Shown: piece after piece, positions 26,660 through 35,475 of the stretch
How positions within the stretch are numbered: the first letter of the stretch is position 1
Layout of the letters: every line of letters begins with the position of its first letter
Assembly: GCF_900104145.1 (NCBI RefSeq)
Contig: NZ_FNLB01000008.1
Span: 310,001-374,000, forward strand
Direction of reading: 5' to 3'
Length of the DNA: 64,000 bases
From: Pseudovibrio sp. Tun.PSC04-5.I4
GTDB lineage: Bacteria; Pseudomonadota; Alphaproteobacteria; Rhizobiales; Stappiaceae
Notes under the pieces: model-generated
The model's input: only the letters and a program-made list of their open reading frames with translations
Told to the model about the DNA's origin: nothing
Database searches by the model: none
Program-made: the position numbers and the translations under genes

Positions 26660-28261
26660 TTATTGATCGTCACGACACTCTGGAGGCAGCACCTCTGTGT
26701 TTTGTGTGTCCAGAAAATGATCAAAGCTGTGAGAGCCTTGCAGAGATTCCACCTGCTCATAGGCAGCGTTGGATTGTGACACCATAGCCTCCAGGAATTT
26801 CACCCGATCTGCCGACAATGGTGTTGCTATCAGATGATCTGTCTGATTACGGGACAGCTCCGAAATGAACCCGGTAAAGGAGCCGCTTTTCTTAACGCCT
26901 TCCAGCACTTTTGCAGATGGTGTAAGGCTCGTGTCTTCAAACTTGGCCGCTTGCGCATTCAGGGCATCGGTATGGCCTGTACAGCCGTAAACACCATCCA
27001 TAATTGTTGCCGTTGCACGCATATCTTCAAGAATTTCAAGCCCAACCTGCTTCAGCTCTTTCCCTTCCGGGCCGTAGGTCGGCAACACAAGGTTTGGCAA
27101 CCGGCCTTGCCAGGCAACAAGACGTTGCTGCTCATTCAATGCCTGCTGTTCATCTGAGGAGATGCAGGGAGAAGGGGCCAGTGCCATATGGGTGAGGTAG
27201 GTATTCAGGAAGTAGGCTTGCTGCTCACAGATCCCAATTGGATTGAGTGGATTGATATCAAGAGAGCGAAGCTCGATGTATTCAACACCGCGCCGACAAA
27301 GTGCCGCGATTGGACGCTCGCCTTCTCTCGTGTTCCGCTTTGGGCGAGCGGAGCCGTAAAGCTCGTTTTCCAACTGGAGCTGGTGCGTGTTGATCTGTTT
27401 GTAGTCGCCTTCCTCAAACACACCAATCTGCTCGTATTGACGCTCAGAGGTTGCAAGTGCGGTGCGTAACCCCTCCAGATAGTCACAAATGGAATTGTAA
27501 TGGATGTCCAGCTCGCTTTGCACGACACTGGTATAACCCAGATCACTCATACGCAAAGATGTGGCGTACTCACCAAAGTAAGTGTCCTCACCCAACATGG
27601 AAAGGGTTGGATGCGCGCCAGACATATAACTCTGGTCAACAGCTGGGGATGCACCAAACAGATACAAAATTAACCAGCCATGGCGCTGCAAATTCCGGAT
27701 CAGACCCAAGTATCCTGCACTGCGGAAATCCTGAAGGCTTACACCGGCTGTGCACTGCTTATGAAAGACTTGCCACATGTTATCAGCGAGCGAGAAATTG
27801 TAGTGGATGCCCGAGATTGTCTGCATCCGCTTTCCATAGCGGTGCGCCAATCCCTTGCGATAAAGCGTTTTAATCTGCGCAGCGTTGGAGCTGCCGTATT
27901 CGGCAATCCGAATGCTTTCATCCCCCGCAATTTCTGGTGGCATGGAAGCATTCCACATGTACTCGCCAGCTGCCGCGTTGCGCGCAGTAAAGGCATGCAG
28001 CTCTTTCAGGAAATCAAGACTCTCCTTCACAGAGTGAAGTGGAGGAGTGATGAACTCCAACTGAGCCTCGGAAAAGTCAGTGGTAATGAATTTGTGCGTG
28101 AGAGTTTTCCCGAGCGCTTTTGGGTGGTCACGCAATGAAATATAATTGTCAGCGCCCACGCGCAGGGCTTCTTTTTCGATGCCCACACGTAGTTCAGCAA
28201 GGCCTTTACAAGCGTCGCTATCGGTTAGTAGCTCCAGCGTGGCTTTACTCAGTTTTGTCAT
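26660..28261 (-). CDS. gshA: Glutamate--cysteine ligase, E. coli (class I) type
   Basis: Cytoplasmic enzyme of 533 aa that makes gamma-glutamylcysteine from glutamate, cysteine and ATP, the first step of glutathione synthesis. Class I marks: LRVGIEKEALRV near the start, THKFITTDFSEAQLEFITP, MWNASMPPEIAGDE, YGSSNAAQIKTLYRKGLAHRYG, MQTISGIHYNFSL. Length matches the gammaproteobacterial class; most alphaproteobacteria use the shorter plant-like class. ATG 28261 (after GGATTGAG) is preferred to an upstream TTG at 28303. It stands next to the mobile-element region, consistent with, but not proof of, transfer. Confidence 0.93.
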   Translation of the reverse strand: MTKLSKATLELLTDSDACKGLAELRVGIEKEALRVGADNYISLRDHPKALGKTLTHKFITTDFSEAQLEFITPPLHSVKESLDFLKELHAFTARNAAAGEYMWNASMPPEIAGDESIRIAEYGSSNAAQIKTLYRKGLAHRYGKRMQTISGIHYNFSLADNMWQVFHKQCTAGVSLQDFRSAGYLGLIRNLQRHGWLILYLFGASPAVDQSYMSGAHPTLSMLGEDTYFGEYATSLRMSDLGYTSVVQSELDIHYNSICDYLEGLRTALATSERQYEQIGVFEEGDYKQINTHQLQLENELYGSARPKRNTREGERPIAALCRRGVEYIELRSLDINPLNPIGICEQQAYFLNTYLTHMALAPSPCISSDEQQALNEQQRLVAWQGRLPNLVLPTYGPEGKELKQVGLEILEDMRATATIMDGVYGCTGHTDALNAQAAKFEDTSLTPSAKVLEGVKKSGSFTGFISELSRNQTDHLIATPLSADRVKFLEAMVSQSNAAYEQVESLQGSHSFDHFLDTQNTEVLPPECRDDQ

Positions 28262-28707
28262 TCTCAATCCGTCTATATTCGAAGAAATATTCTCTGCACT
28301 CAAACTATGCGAAAAAACCGTCTACTTTTTCTCTCTCATAGATACTTCGTAATTCCGAGGATGCAAGAGTACAAAGCCTATCGAATTTCCCGTAGGGTTT
28401 TGTATGCAAAACTTATCATTAATCTGTGAACGGAATTTACTGCAGATTTATCAATTCGTTCTCGCTTTTCAAAACGGCCGATTTAGGAATATCTAAAGAG
28501 ACTCAAACCAATTTAATCCCATAGGATTTATTTTCCTGTGGATTTTGATTGAATAATTCTGGCCTGGCCCCCAACTTCACCCCCGGTGGTTAAGTGGATC
28601 CGTCGATAGTAATTGTGCGGCCAGTTTTTCCAACCCATTTTTCGCTGAGAATACCGCTAGTGTTATGTTTCCCAAGGATGAATGTGGTCGTTGAGAATTG
28701 TAGTCTG
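28262..28707. other. 446-bp region between gshA and the transposon remains
   Basis: The part near gshA is AT-rich and must hold the gshA promoter. From about 28560 the composition changes and short, broken frames appear, probably decayed insertion-sequence DNA. No gene can be supported. Confidence 0.45.
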
Positions 28708-28777
28708 CTTGCCAATCTCAGCTTATTGTAGCCAGCCAGCAACTGTGGAGCAGGCGAGAATGAGCTTGTTGGTGATC
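28708..28777 (-). pseudogene. IS481-like transposase scrap (copy A)
   Basis: On the minus strand reads NKLILACSTVAGWLQ and then a stop, matching the IS481-family segment KLTLARSSVAGWLQ seen in copy B at 51837-51906. The two 70-bp stretches share about 58 positions. It is joined directly to the end of the Tn3 tnpA remnant, so the junction marks an old deletion or insertion. Confidence 0.6.
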
Positions 28778-28910
28778 GCGGCGCTGCCGGCGCCCCGAAG
28801 TCGCAGCAATGTAAAGCGGCTATATGCGTTGACCAGATCGGTGGCGGCGGCCTCTAGCTTGGGCGCATCGATATGCTTAGCATTGATACGACGAAGCGCC
28901 CCGGCGCTTG
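28772..28910 (-). pseudogene. tnpA: Tn3-family transposase tnpA, distal fragment
   Basis: Minus strand gives ALRRINAKHIDAPKLEAA and ATDLVNAYSRF, the Tn3 TnpA segment that follows the GCNLGPxQTARH motif. The N-terminal neighbour of this segment lies beyond the IS21 element at 31225 onward. Joining the two flanks and removing one GCTTG copy gives an uninterrupted frame (HAPDIASAGALRRINA). The fragment stops at about 28772, where IS481-like sequence begins. Confidence 0.8.
28906..28910. repeat. Target-site duplication GCTTG, left
   Basis: GCTTG directly abuts the left IS21 end and is repeated directly after the right end at 31225-31229. Five bp fits IS21-family target duplications. Confidence 0.85.
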
Positions 28911-28936
28911 TGTCAATGCTGAGTCAAATTTCCCCA
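28911..28936. repeat. Left terminal inverted repeat of the IS21 element
   Basis: Starts TGTCAATGCTG and ends TTTCCCCA; 19 of 26 positions match the right repeat at 31199-31224. Confidence 0.8.
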
Positions 28937-28995
28937 CATGTGCTGGACGGAAAGTCCTCAGTTTGAGTATTTGGTGACCAGCCTTGTCTGTGGGT

Positions 28996-29823
28996 CTAAC
29001 TCTCCTTTTTGGGTGGCCTGCCGCGTCGTTTTGGTGGTGGAGGTGGAGCTATTGAAGCGTTAGCCCGTACGTGCTCTGGCATGAGGTCCGCATGGCTGCG
29101 CAACCGATAACTAGCACCTTCGATCTGGATGACGACGGCATGATGCAAAAGCCGATCGAGAAGGGCTGTGGCAATAACGCGATCACCAAAGATCTCACCC
29201 CATTCCGCAAAGCCACGGTTTGAGGTGAGGATCATGGATCCCTTTTCATATTTGGCATTGACGAGCTGGAAGAACAAGTTTGCTCCCCCATTGGTAATTG
29301 GCAGATAACCGATTTCATCGACGATTAGCAGTGAAGTTCGTGCAAAGAAGCGTAGTTTCTCAGTCAACCGCCCTTCTTTTTCAGCTTTTGCCAAGGCTTC
29401 GATGAGGTGAGCTAAAGCAATGCGATACACCCGTTTACCCGCTTTAACGGCTGCAACCCCAAGAGCAGTTGCCAGATGGCTCTTTCCTGTACCAGGTGGA
29501 CCGAGAAAGTGTACCACTTCATTGCGAGTGATGAACTCCAGTTCGGCTAGAGCCATGATGCGATCCCTGTCCAGCGAGGGCTGGAAGGTAAAGTCGAAGC
29601 TTTCCAGTGTTTTTATCGGAGTAAGCCGCGCTGTCGTCAGGGCGACGCCGATACGGCGGCCCTCGCGTGTTGAATATTCTTCATTGAGCAGAGAATCCAG
29701 GGCCTCCAGTGCCGTGAGTTCCCCTTGTTCCAATTGGCTCAGCGTGTGGTCGAGCACCTCTAAAGCCCGCGGCATTTTTAAGCCTACCAGTGAAGACTGA
29801 ATGCGTTTACTGAGCGAACTCAT
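28996..29823 (-). CDS. istB: IS21 helper ATPase IstB
   Basis: AAA+ ATPase of 275 aa that assembles on DNA and stimulates the IstA transposase. Walker A GPPGTGKSHLA, Walker B LLIVDEIGYLP, sensor-like LTSNRGFAEW and a basic tail PPPPKRRGRPPKK. Its ATG overlaps the istA stop by 4 bp, the standard IS21 coupling. Length is about 25 aa more than many IstB proteins, due to the proline/lysine-rich C-terminus. Confidence 0.95.
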   Translation of the reverse strand: MSSLSKRIQSSLVGLKMPRALEVLDHTLSQLEQGELTALEALDSLLNEEYSTREGRRIGVALTTARLTPIKTLESFDFTFQPSLDRDRIMALAELEFITRNEVVHFLGPPGTGKSHLATALGVAAVKAGKRVYRIALAHLIEALAKAEKEGRLTEKLRFFARTSLLIVDEIGYLPITNGGANLFFQLVNAKYEKGSMILTSNRGFAEWGEIFGDRVIATALLDRLLHHAVVIQIEGASYRLRSHADLMPEHVRANASIAPPPPPKRRGRPPKKES

Positions 29824-31049
29824 GGCTTACCTCCAGTACTGGCAAGTCGTTGGCCTACCGCTTCATAGAACTCCAGTGGGCGTTGGTTTACACCGCTGTG
29901 TTTGGTTGGCTCCGCAGCCAGACGACGGCGCTGTGTTGCCCGTGGAGGAGCCTTGCGATGGCATGGATCAACCCGGCGCTGGTTCTTTCCCTCCATGACC
30001 GGATGGGTGGCGATGAGCTGACCGTTTTCATAGATGCGCACCTCTTGCGGGTGATGCTGGACTTCGACCATCCGTTTCTTAACGGTGTCCGGCACTGAAT
30101 AAAGATTACCTCCAACGGAGACCATGCCATCACGCGTGACCCGCCGCTCCACCAGTAAAACAGCATCATAAGGGTGCGCTGGCAAAGGGATCAGAGCGGG
30201 CTGTTCCTCTCCAAAGACCTCGCCCACCACACGGTTGGTGGTGGCATGAACACGGGCATTGGCAATTTCCTTGCACCAGCGTGTGAACTGGGCATTAAGA
30301 TCGTCCAGATCGCGGAACGTACGACCAAGGAAGAAATCCTGCCGGATGTAACGAAATGGCCGCTCCACCTTGCCCTTGGTTTTGGCCCGGTAGGGCTGGC
30401 AGGCATCCGGCTGAGCGCCATAATGGTCCAGAAGAGCGACAAGAGCAGGATTAAAAAGAACAGTGCCATCTGGCTCCTCTCCCAGAACGGCTGTCTTCAT
30501 GCGATCATACAGGACTTCCAGTGTCGCTCCGCCGAAGACCTCAAAGGCCGCGATATGACAACGCAGGACTGTCTCTAGTTTTTGATTGGCACAATAGCGC
30601 CCCCACAAAAACCGTGAATTACTCAGCACCATTGAAAACAAAAAGACTTTTCGCACCACATCTGGTTCACTGGTGAACTCCACCTGAAACTCAGCAAAAT
30701 CTACCTGTGCCTGCTGGCCTGGTGCTGTCTCAAAGCGCCGTTCAAATGCATGCGGAGGAGCTGGACGGATCAGGCGAAGATATTCCGTTACAGTGGAGTA
30801 ACCGCCCTTAAACCCCAGTGTCTTCAGCTCACGAAGCAAGCGCCGGGCAGATAGACCGGGAAACCGCTCCAGTCGCTCAAGTAAATAGCCTTTGTATTCC
30901 TCCAGTACACGCCCGTCACGCTGGCGGGGGCCGTAGACAGGAGCTTCAAGGCCTTGGTGTAAGTATTTGCTGACCGTCTTTCTATCCAGCCCGGCTTTGC
31001 GCGCTATGGCACTTACAGACAGTCCCTGCTGCTTCAAATTATGGATCAT
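29820..31049 (-). CDS. istA: IS21 transposase IstA
   Basis: DDE transposase of 409 aa. N-terminal helix-turn-helix (LSVSAIARKAGLDRKTVSKY), a retroviral-integrase-like core with VDFAEF (first Asp), LYDRMKTAV (second Asp) and KGKVERPFRYIRQDF (catalytic Glu), then a beta-barrel C-terminal domain. Start ATG 31049 is chosen for the AGGGAAG ribosome site and the HTH position; the frame extends further to 31142 without conserved sequence. Confidence 0.95.
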   Translation of the reverse strand: MIHNLKQQGLSVSAIARKAGLDRKTVSKYLHQGLEAPVYGPRQRDGRVLEEYKGYLLERLERFPGLSARRLLRELKTLGFKGGYSTVTEYLRLIRPAPPHAFERRFETAPGQQAQVDFAEFQVEFTSEPDVVRKVFLFSMVLSNSRFLWGRYCANQKLETVLRCHIAAFEVFGGATLEVLYDRMKTAVLGEEPDGTVLFNPALVALLDHYGAQPDACQPYRAKTKGKVERPFRYIRQDFFLGRTFRDLDDLNAQFTRWCKEIANARVHATTNRVVGEVFGEEQPALIPLPAHPYDAVLLVERRVTRDGMVSVGGNLYSVPDTVKKRMVEVQHHPQEVRIYENGQLIATHPVMEGKNQRRVDPCHRKAPPRATQRRRLAAEPTKHSGVNQRPLEFYEAVGQRLASTGGKP

Positions 31050-31122
31050 TACGATCTTCCCTAGATTGACCACTCCTCCACACCCCTTCTTTCCAACAGG
31101 AACGTAGAGGAGAGTTTGGCCA

Positions 31123-31160
31123 ACTTTTGTTTGAAGGGGCATGCCCCTTCAAACAAAAGT
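31123..31160. repeat. Perfect 38-bp palindrome inside the IS21 right end
   Basis: Centred on GGGGCATGCCCC at 31141/31142, each 19-bp arm being ACTTTTGTTTGAAGGGGCA read inward. It lies 74 bp upstream of istA and 64 bp inside the right IS end. It could form a cruciform or an RNA hairpin that shields istA from outside transcription, or be a repressor or transposase site. Confidence 0.85.
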
Positions 31161-31198
31161 CAAAGCTGAAAAAGTGGGGAATTTTCAACCAGCGCTTT

Positions 31199-31224
31199 TG
31201 GGGAGAATACATCCAGCACTGACA
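31199..31224. repeat. Right terminal inverted repeat of the IS21 element
   Basis: Read inward (minus strand) it begins TGTCAGTGCTG and ends TCTCCCCA, pairing with the left repeat at 28911-28936. Confidence 0.8.
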
Positions 31225-31229
31225 GCTTG
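31225..31229. repeat. Target-site duplication GCTTG, right
   Basis: Direct copy of 28906-28910, immediately after the right IS21 terminal repeat. Confidence 0.85.
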
Positions 31230-32400
31230 CTATATCGGGTGCGTGACGCGCGGTTTGCCCGGGACCAAGGTTGCAGCCATAGCCGAAGACCGTGAGAACA
31301 TAGCGTTGTTCCGCGTTGGAAGGTTTTGGACTCGTGCCAGATGGCGGTCTAAAATGACGGGTGTAGCTGGTCTCGCACGTGGCATTTTTAAGAATATCGA
31401 GCAAATGCCGTTCACCCATACGGCTGTGAACCTCTTTTTCAAAGGCACCCAACCCTTCAGACTGCGGTTTACTAAGTGTTTGTTTGGGATGGGGTTGCCC
31501 GGTGGCGGCAAACGTCAAATCGCATTGTCTAGGAAACCGGCATCAACCTCCTCAGCGGCTTGAGAGAGTTGAGCTTGCAATCCGGCTACAAACGCCGCGC
31601 CTCCTTCCGGCATGCCGACGGCGCAGCAATAGTCCTGCAATCGCGGCAAGCAATCCGCCCAGGGCAGGAGTTGGGAACGATAATCGTCAAAGCTTTCGGC
31701 ACCCACGACGTAGAGATCGCCCGACTACAAGGCAGCCGCCAAGTGGATAAAAAAGCAGACCTCGAAAGCCCGCCGATCGATAAGGTCACGGCCGGAGCAG
31801 CGTTTGATAACAAAGTTCTGCCAGCGTTGGGACGCAAAGTCAAAGTTGACCTCGTCTTTCAATTCAGTGCGCCGCACGTTGCGATGAGCTATCACTATTT
31901 CCAGAGCGTCCAGCAGGCTGACGTCCTGCGTCGCCGAACGGATATCAATCATCTCGAGCACGTTAAACAGCAGACCACGGGTCCTGGCATGGATTGGCCA
32001 GAGGAGCGGCAGGTCATTGTTTTGGTGCACGGCTGAGAGCCGTCTCGCACTGCTCCACCAAAGTTTCGATCCCGCCTATTTGTGCAAATACCGTGCGGAT
32101 CCGGTGTCCGACTATTGCATCGGGCTCCTCGATGCAGCTCGCTTGGAGAGCTCTCACCAGTACTGCGATCAGCCTCTCTTCCAAATCGCGCTGGCTTTCC
32201 TGAAGCTCCTTCAACTTCCTCCTTGCCGCAGCCTGCTTCCCCCGCACCTTTTGCAGCAACGGTTCCGTCAACTCGTCGCGACACTTTGCGCGAGCCTGTC
32301 GGATCAGATTGAGCAACTGGGTGTAGCGCTTACCAAGCTAGCTCACATCCAGAAGATCATTGACTTCCATCACAGCTTCATACATCTGCATGCGCACATG
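31225..32400 (-). pseudogene. tnpA: Tn3-family transposase tnpA, proximal fragment
   Basis: Minus strand pieces in successive frames match TnpA in order: DELTEPLLQKVRGKQAAAR, NDLPLLWPIHARTRGLLF, IDIRSATQDVSLLDALEI, FASQRWQNFVI, AESFDDYRSQLLPWADC, HLLDILKNATCETSYTRH and VFGYGCNLGPGQTARHAPD. At least two frameshifts and several stops separate them. The first roughly 40 percent of a normal TnpA (about 990 aa) is absent. The fragment ends at the IS21 insertion and continues at 28910. Confidence 0.85.
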
Positions 32401-32454
32401 ACCAGCCAGCCTATCCAAGGTGCGGAACGGGGGCAAATCGATACCGACGGCACC

Positions 32455-32831
32455 AAGAGCCTCGTTTGGAAATGCGACCGTTTTGCTCGCTCAACCCGCC
32501 ACCTTCTGAATGCCCTGGAGGAATTCGATCATTTTGGTGTGCGCTTCATCAGCGTCTAGGATCAAATCGACACAGCAAGCCCCATGAGCCCTGCCATGCT
32601 CACAATCAACGGGGCAATGGCAGAACTTGAACCTTCGCTTATCAGCGAGCGCGTGACTGCCGGAATGCGCGTCTGCAAGTCCCGGGGCATCAGCTCGGTC
32701 ACCCACCCGTCTCACCCCATATTCTCACAGAAATCGAACGTCTTGGCGCAAAAACAGCCCACAGCGTCCATCAAATCGAAGGGAAAATTAAGGAAAAAGC
32801 AAGCAGAGGCATCATCGGTAATGACAATTAA
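32455..32831 (+). pseudogene. tnpR: Tn3-type resolvase/serine recombinase remnant
   Basis: Plus strand reads SLVWKCDRFARSTRHLLNAL and ALEEFDHFGVRFISV, then TAG (32557-32559) where Gln would be expected, then DQIDTASP and INGAMAELEPSLISERV in the same frame. After a frameshift near 32705 a second frame gives PHILTEIERLGAKTAHSVHQ, resembling the C-terminal DNA-binding part. The N-terminal 60 or so residues with the catalytic Ser are missing, so it cannot be active. Confidence 0.8.
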
Positions 32832-33042
32832 ATTGGTCCGTTCACTGGCACACAGGGCCTTATGACCGGCATTCACATGTATCCTCAACCCACCCCAAGG
32901 GAATGGATCAGTCTTCGGCATGGGTGCAAGGTATCCTGCTCGCATAAGCTGAGCTTATTATTCTATTGATAGCCATTAGTTTAGAGGTTCTCCTCAGGAA
33001 AAACCAGCAGGACTTTGAGGAGAAGGATATTTGGGGATTTTA

Positions 33043-33930
33043 ATGGCTTTGCTGCCAAGCTTGGGCCTGCTTGCGCTCGGTGGTGTGTTTGGAAAACGCA
33101 TGGACCCAGCCACATGGCGCGGGATTGATACGCTCAACTTCCAGCTTCTTTTCCCCGCGCTTATGTTTTCTGCAGCGGCTTCCCGACCCATTCAATTTGA
33201 GGATGCAGCAATCATCGGTTTTGGGGTCTGGGGCATTCTTGGGCTGGGATTAGTACTGGGTTGGTTTCTTCGTCCGTTCGGCCCGGCCAAATTTCTGGAC
33301 TTTGCCGCGGGATGGCAAACCGCTTGGCGTTTCAATACCGCAATTGCATTTGTTGCCATCAATGCACTGGACAAAGACAGCGCATCGCTGATGGCAATTG
33401 CAATCGGCTTTGCCGTTCCGCTGGCCAACCTCATGGCGGTCACAGCCCTATCCATGGGCAAAGAGCTTGGGTTTAAGGGGATCATTCTCAAAGTGGTCCT
33501 GAACCCGTTTTTTCTTGCCGCGTTCGCCGGTGTCTCAGTGGGTTTAAGCGGCTTTTCGCTCCCATCACTCCTAATGCAAGGTCTCAATCAACTGGCACTG
33601 GCTGCCATACCGCTGGCTCTCTTAGCAATCGGAGCGACGCTGGATTGGCAAGGATTGATGAAGTTGGATATTTACACAGGTGGGCTGAACGTCATCAAAC
33701 TGCTCGCTCTGCCCTTCTTTGCATGGGCAACCGTTGACATGCTGGACATCCCAAAGGAACAAGCCTCTGTTCTGGTGCTGTTTGCAGCTTTGCCCACCGC
33801 ATCAGCCGCACACATTCTTGCCGCCGCCTTCGGCGCAGATTGCCGCCAACCCGCCACGCTCATCGCCCAATCAACCCTGTTGTCCTGCATCAGCCTCCCC
33901 CTATGGATCTCACTACAGGCCATGGGGTAG
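33043..33930 (+). CDS. AEC (auxin efflux carrier) family transporter
   Basis: Inner-membrane carrier of 295 aa with about 10 spans arranged as two five-span halves, the AEC pattern: LGLLALGGVFGKRM in span 1, NFQLLFPALMFSAA in span 2, and FAALPTASAAHILAAAFGAD near the C-terminus. Bacterial members move dicarboxylates or amino-acid-like compounds; substrate unknown. ATG 33043 follows TGGGGA; an in-frame TTG at 33031 behind GGAGAAGG is a real alternative that adds four residues. It is the first intact gene after the transposon remains. Confidence 0.85.
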   Translation: MALLPSLGLLALGGVFGKRMDPATWRGIDTLNFQLLFPALMFSAAASRPIQFEDAAIIGFGVWGILGLGLVLGWFLRPFGPAKFLDFAAGWQTAWRFNTAIAFVAINALDKDSASLMAIAIGFAVPLANLMAVTALSMGKELGFKGIILKVVLNPFFLAAFAGVSVGLSGFSLPSLLMQGLNQLALAAIPLALLAIGATLDWQGLMKLDIYTGGLNVIKLLALPFFAWATVDMLDIPKEQASVLVLFAALPTASAAHILAAAFGADCRQPATLIAQSTLLSCISLPLWISLQAMG

Positions 33931-33992
33931 AGGGACTGCGTTCGCGTGCAAAGGGAGATGTTCCGGCACGCGAACTGTCCATAAGGATGCCT

Positions 33993-35198
33993 CTATTGGT
34001 CTATGCGAGGGCGTGTGACAATGTTCCAGTATTTGCCGGTAAAGAGCCCGAACGCGCCGACCCAACACAGAGCGGAGATGGCGAGGATGGCGAAGTAGGC
34101 TTGTGGGTAGAGCAGTACGCCAAACACCCGGACCACGGCGCTCAACACAATGAGGTAGTAAATCGCCACTTCAACGATGGTTGGTTTCAGCGGACGACCG
34201 GAGTGCCCAAGAGCGCTGCGGGTCATCATCGCAAGCATCATTCCTGCTATGGAACCAACGGTGATGGCATGAATGGCAAGCACCTGATCCACCGGAGCGT
34301 CCAGCAAGGCGGCAGCCCGGAGCAGTAGTGCAATGGGGATCCACGCATAAGACACAGGCAGGATCCATAGGATCGGCTTGCCCCAAGTCATTTGTGGACG
34401 CCACAGCCCAATTTTTACAATATGCAAACCTGCCAAAACCAGCATGCCAACGGCGCGCAGAGTTGCAACCTCATAACTCATGCCGAAGTAAATATCGCTG
34501 ACGAGCAGAAGTACCATGCCAGCTGCAATGACATTTTCCAGTTGCGGGTTTCGTTGCGCCCGCTTTCCGCCCAATGCCCCGTTGGTGAAAAGCGGAATAA
34601 TACGACCACCAATGACGCTGATGAAAATGGCAAACACATCAACGGACCACAGGAAAATATCAGCTGGGTCTACGTTGATCAGGTCCAGCGCGATGGCATG
34701 GAATACGCCATTTCCAACCGTCAAAACCAGCAGCAAGCCAACGGTGAAGTAGTTACGTGTGTTTTTTGCCTGATACAGCGGAACTGCAATGCCAATTGCG
34801 GCCAGTGGCAAGAAAAGAAGATCCAGAACCTGCCCAACAGGTCCACCGCCCACAAACAACAGAACACGAGCAGCCAGCCACAGCGCTAGCAGTCCGCCAA
34901 GAGCAAGGCCATTTGGAGTTTTTCGGCCTGTCCAGTTTTGAACGGCAGTGAAGAGGAACCCGACGAGTATGACCGCGGCAAACCCGAAGATCAGCTCATG
35001 AGAGTGCCAAAGCACGCCTTCTAACGGGCCGTTGATTTCGACAAGGCCGAAGATGGAGGCAACCCATAGAGGAACGCTGATGGCAGCATAAGCAGCACCG
35101 GCAATGTAAAACGGGCGAAATCCGAGGGATAAAAACGCTTCCCAGGAAAAGCCAGCCTTGGGCTTTGGAAGGTTCGGCATCGTTTGTGACTGCTGCAT
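33993..35198 (-). CDS. nnrS: NnrS family membrane protein
   Basis: A 401-aa protein with about 12 spans. NnrS marks: LSLGFRPFYIAGAAYA near the start, WHSHELIFGF with a conserved His, GGRIIPLFTNGAL, HAITVGSIAGMMLAMMTRSALGH near the C-terminus. NnrS is a haem- and copper-containing membrane protein linked to nitric-oxide stress and denitrification. No nitrogen-oxide genes are in the window. ATG lies at 35198 with a weak purine-rich lead (AGATGCAGC). Confidence 0.9.
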   Translation of the reverse strand: MQQSQTMPNLPKPKAGFSWEAFLSLGFRPFYIAGAAYAAISVPLWVASIFGLVEINGPLEGVLWHSHELIFGFAAVILVGFLFTAVQNWTGRKTPNGLALGGLLALWLAARVLLFVGGGPVGQVLDLLFLPLAAIGIAVPLYQAKNTRNYFTVGLLLVLTVGNGVFHAIALDLINVDPADIFLWSVDVFAIFISVIGGRIIPLFTNGALGGKRAQRNPQLENVIAAGMVLLLVSDIYFGMSYEVATLRAVGMLVLAGLHIVKIGLWRPQMTWGKPILWILPVSYAWIPIALLLRAAALLDAPVDQVLAIHAITVGSIAGMMLAMMTRSALGHSGRPLKPTIVEVAIYYLIVLSAVVRVFGVLLYPQAYFAILAISALCWVGAFGLFTGKYWNIVTRPRIDQ

Positions 35199-35475
35199 CT
35201 AACTCATCTCAGTCGGCAAAGGCTCAGCCTTCACTCATCTATTCTTATAGCGTTTGTCGAATTTCGATCTCGTTACTCTCCTAGTTACGAGAAGAATTAT
35301 TCCAACCTATTACTCCTTATAAACATGAGAATAAAACTCATAATTGTCGCAGGACAAGCATTTTGTAATTATCGGGTCACGGTTTCGTGAGCAGACGAGG
35401 CAGTTAAGCGCCCCCACGTACCTTTGGAGCTGCCAGCTGAAAAGAGCTGCGGGTAAAGTGAAGGACATTGTCCGG

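Larger units (their letters stand above)
28911..31224 (-). mobile_element. IS21-family insertion sequence, complete, 2314 bp
   Basis: Both genes istA and istB are intact. Ends: TGTCAATGCTG at 28911 and its counterpart TGTCAGTGCTG read inward from 31224; the 26-bp terminal inverted repeats agree at 19 positions and both finish with TCCCCA. Five-bp direct repeats GCTTG flank it. It interrupts the Tn3 tnpA relic. With intact genes, ends and target duplication it may still be active and is younger than the Tn3 relic. Confidence 0.92.
28772..32831. mobile_element. Decayed Tn3-family transposon (tnpA and tnpR remains) carrying a nested IS21 element
   Basis: tnpA pieces read on the minus strand on both sides of the IS21 element, and a tnpR piece on the plus strand at the right end, giving the divergent tnpA/tnpR order of Tn3-like elements. 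The N-terminal part of tnpA, its C-terminal third and the N-terminal part of tnpR are missing, and frames are broken several times. No terminal inverted repeats of the Tn3 type were found, so the borders are approximate. Confidence 0.8.

Noticed and set aside
31039..31518. 159-codon minus-strand frame
   Set aside because: Not one gene: its first part is tnpA relic and its end runs through the IS21 inverted repeat and palindrome.
31141..31563. 140-codon open frame on the plus strand starting at the palindrome centre
   Set aside because: It is the reverse strand of the Tn3 tnpA relic and of the IS21 end; the minus strand gives clear TnpA motifs.
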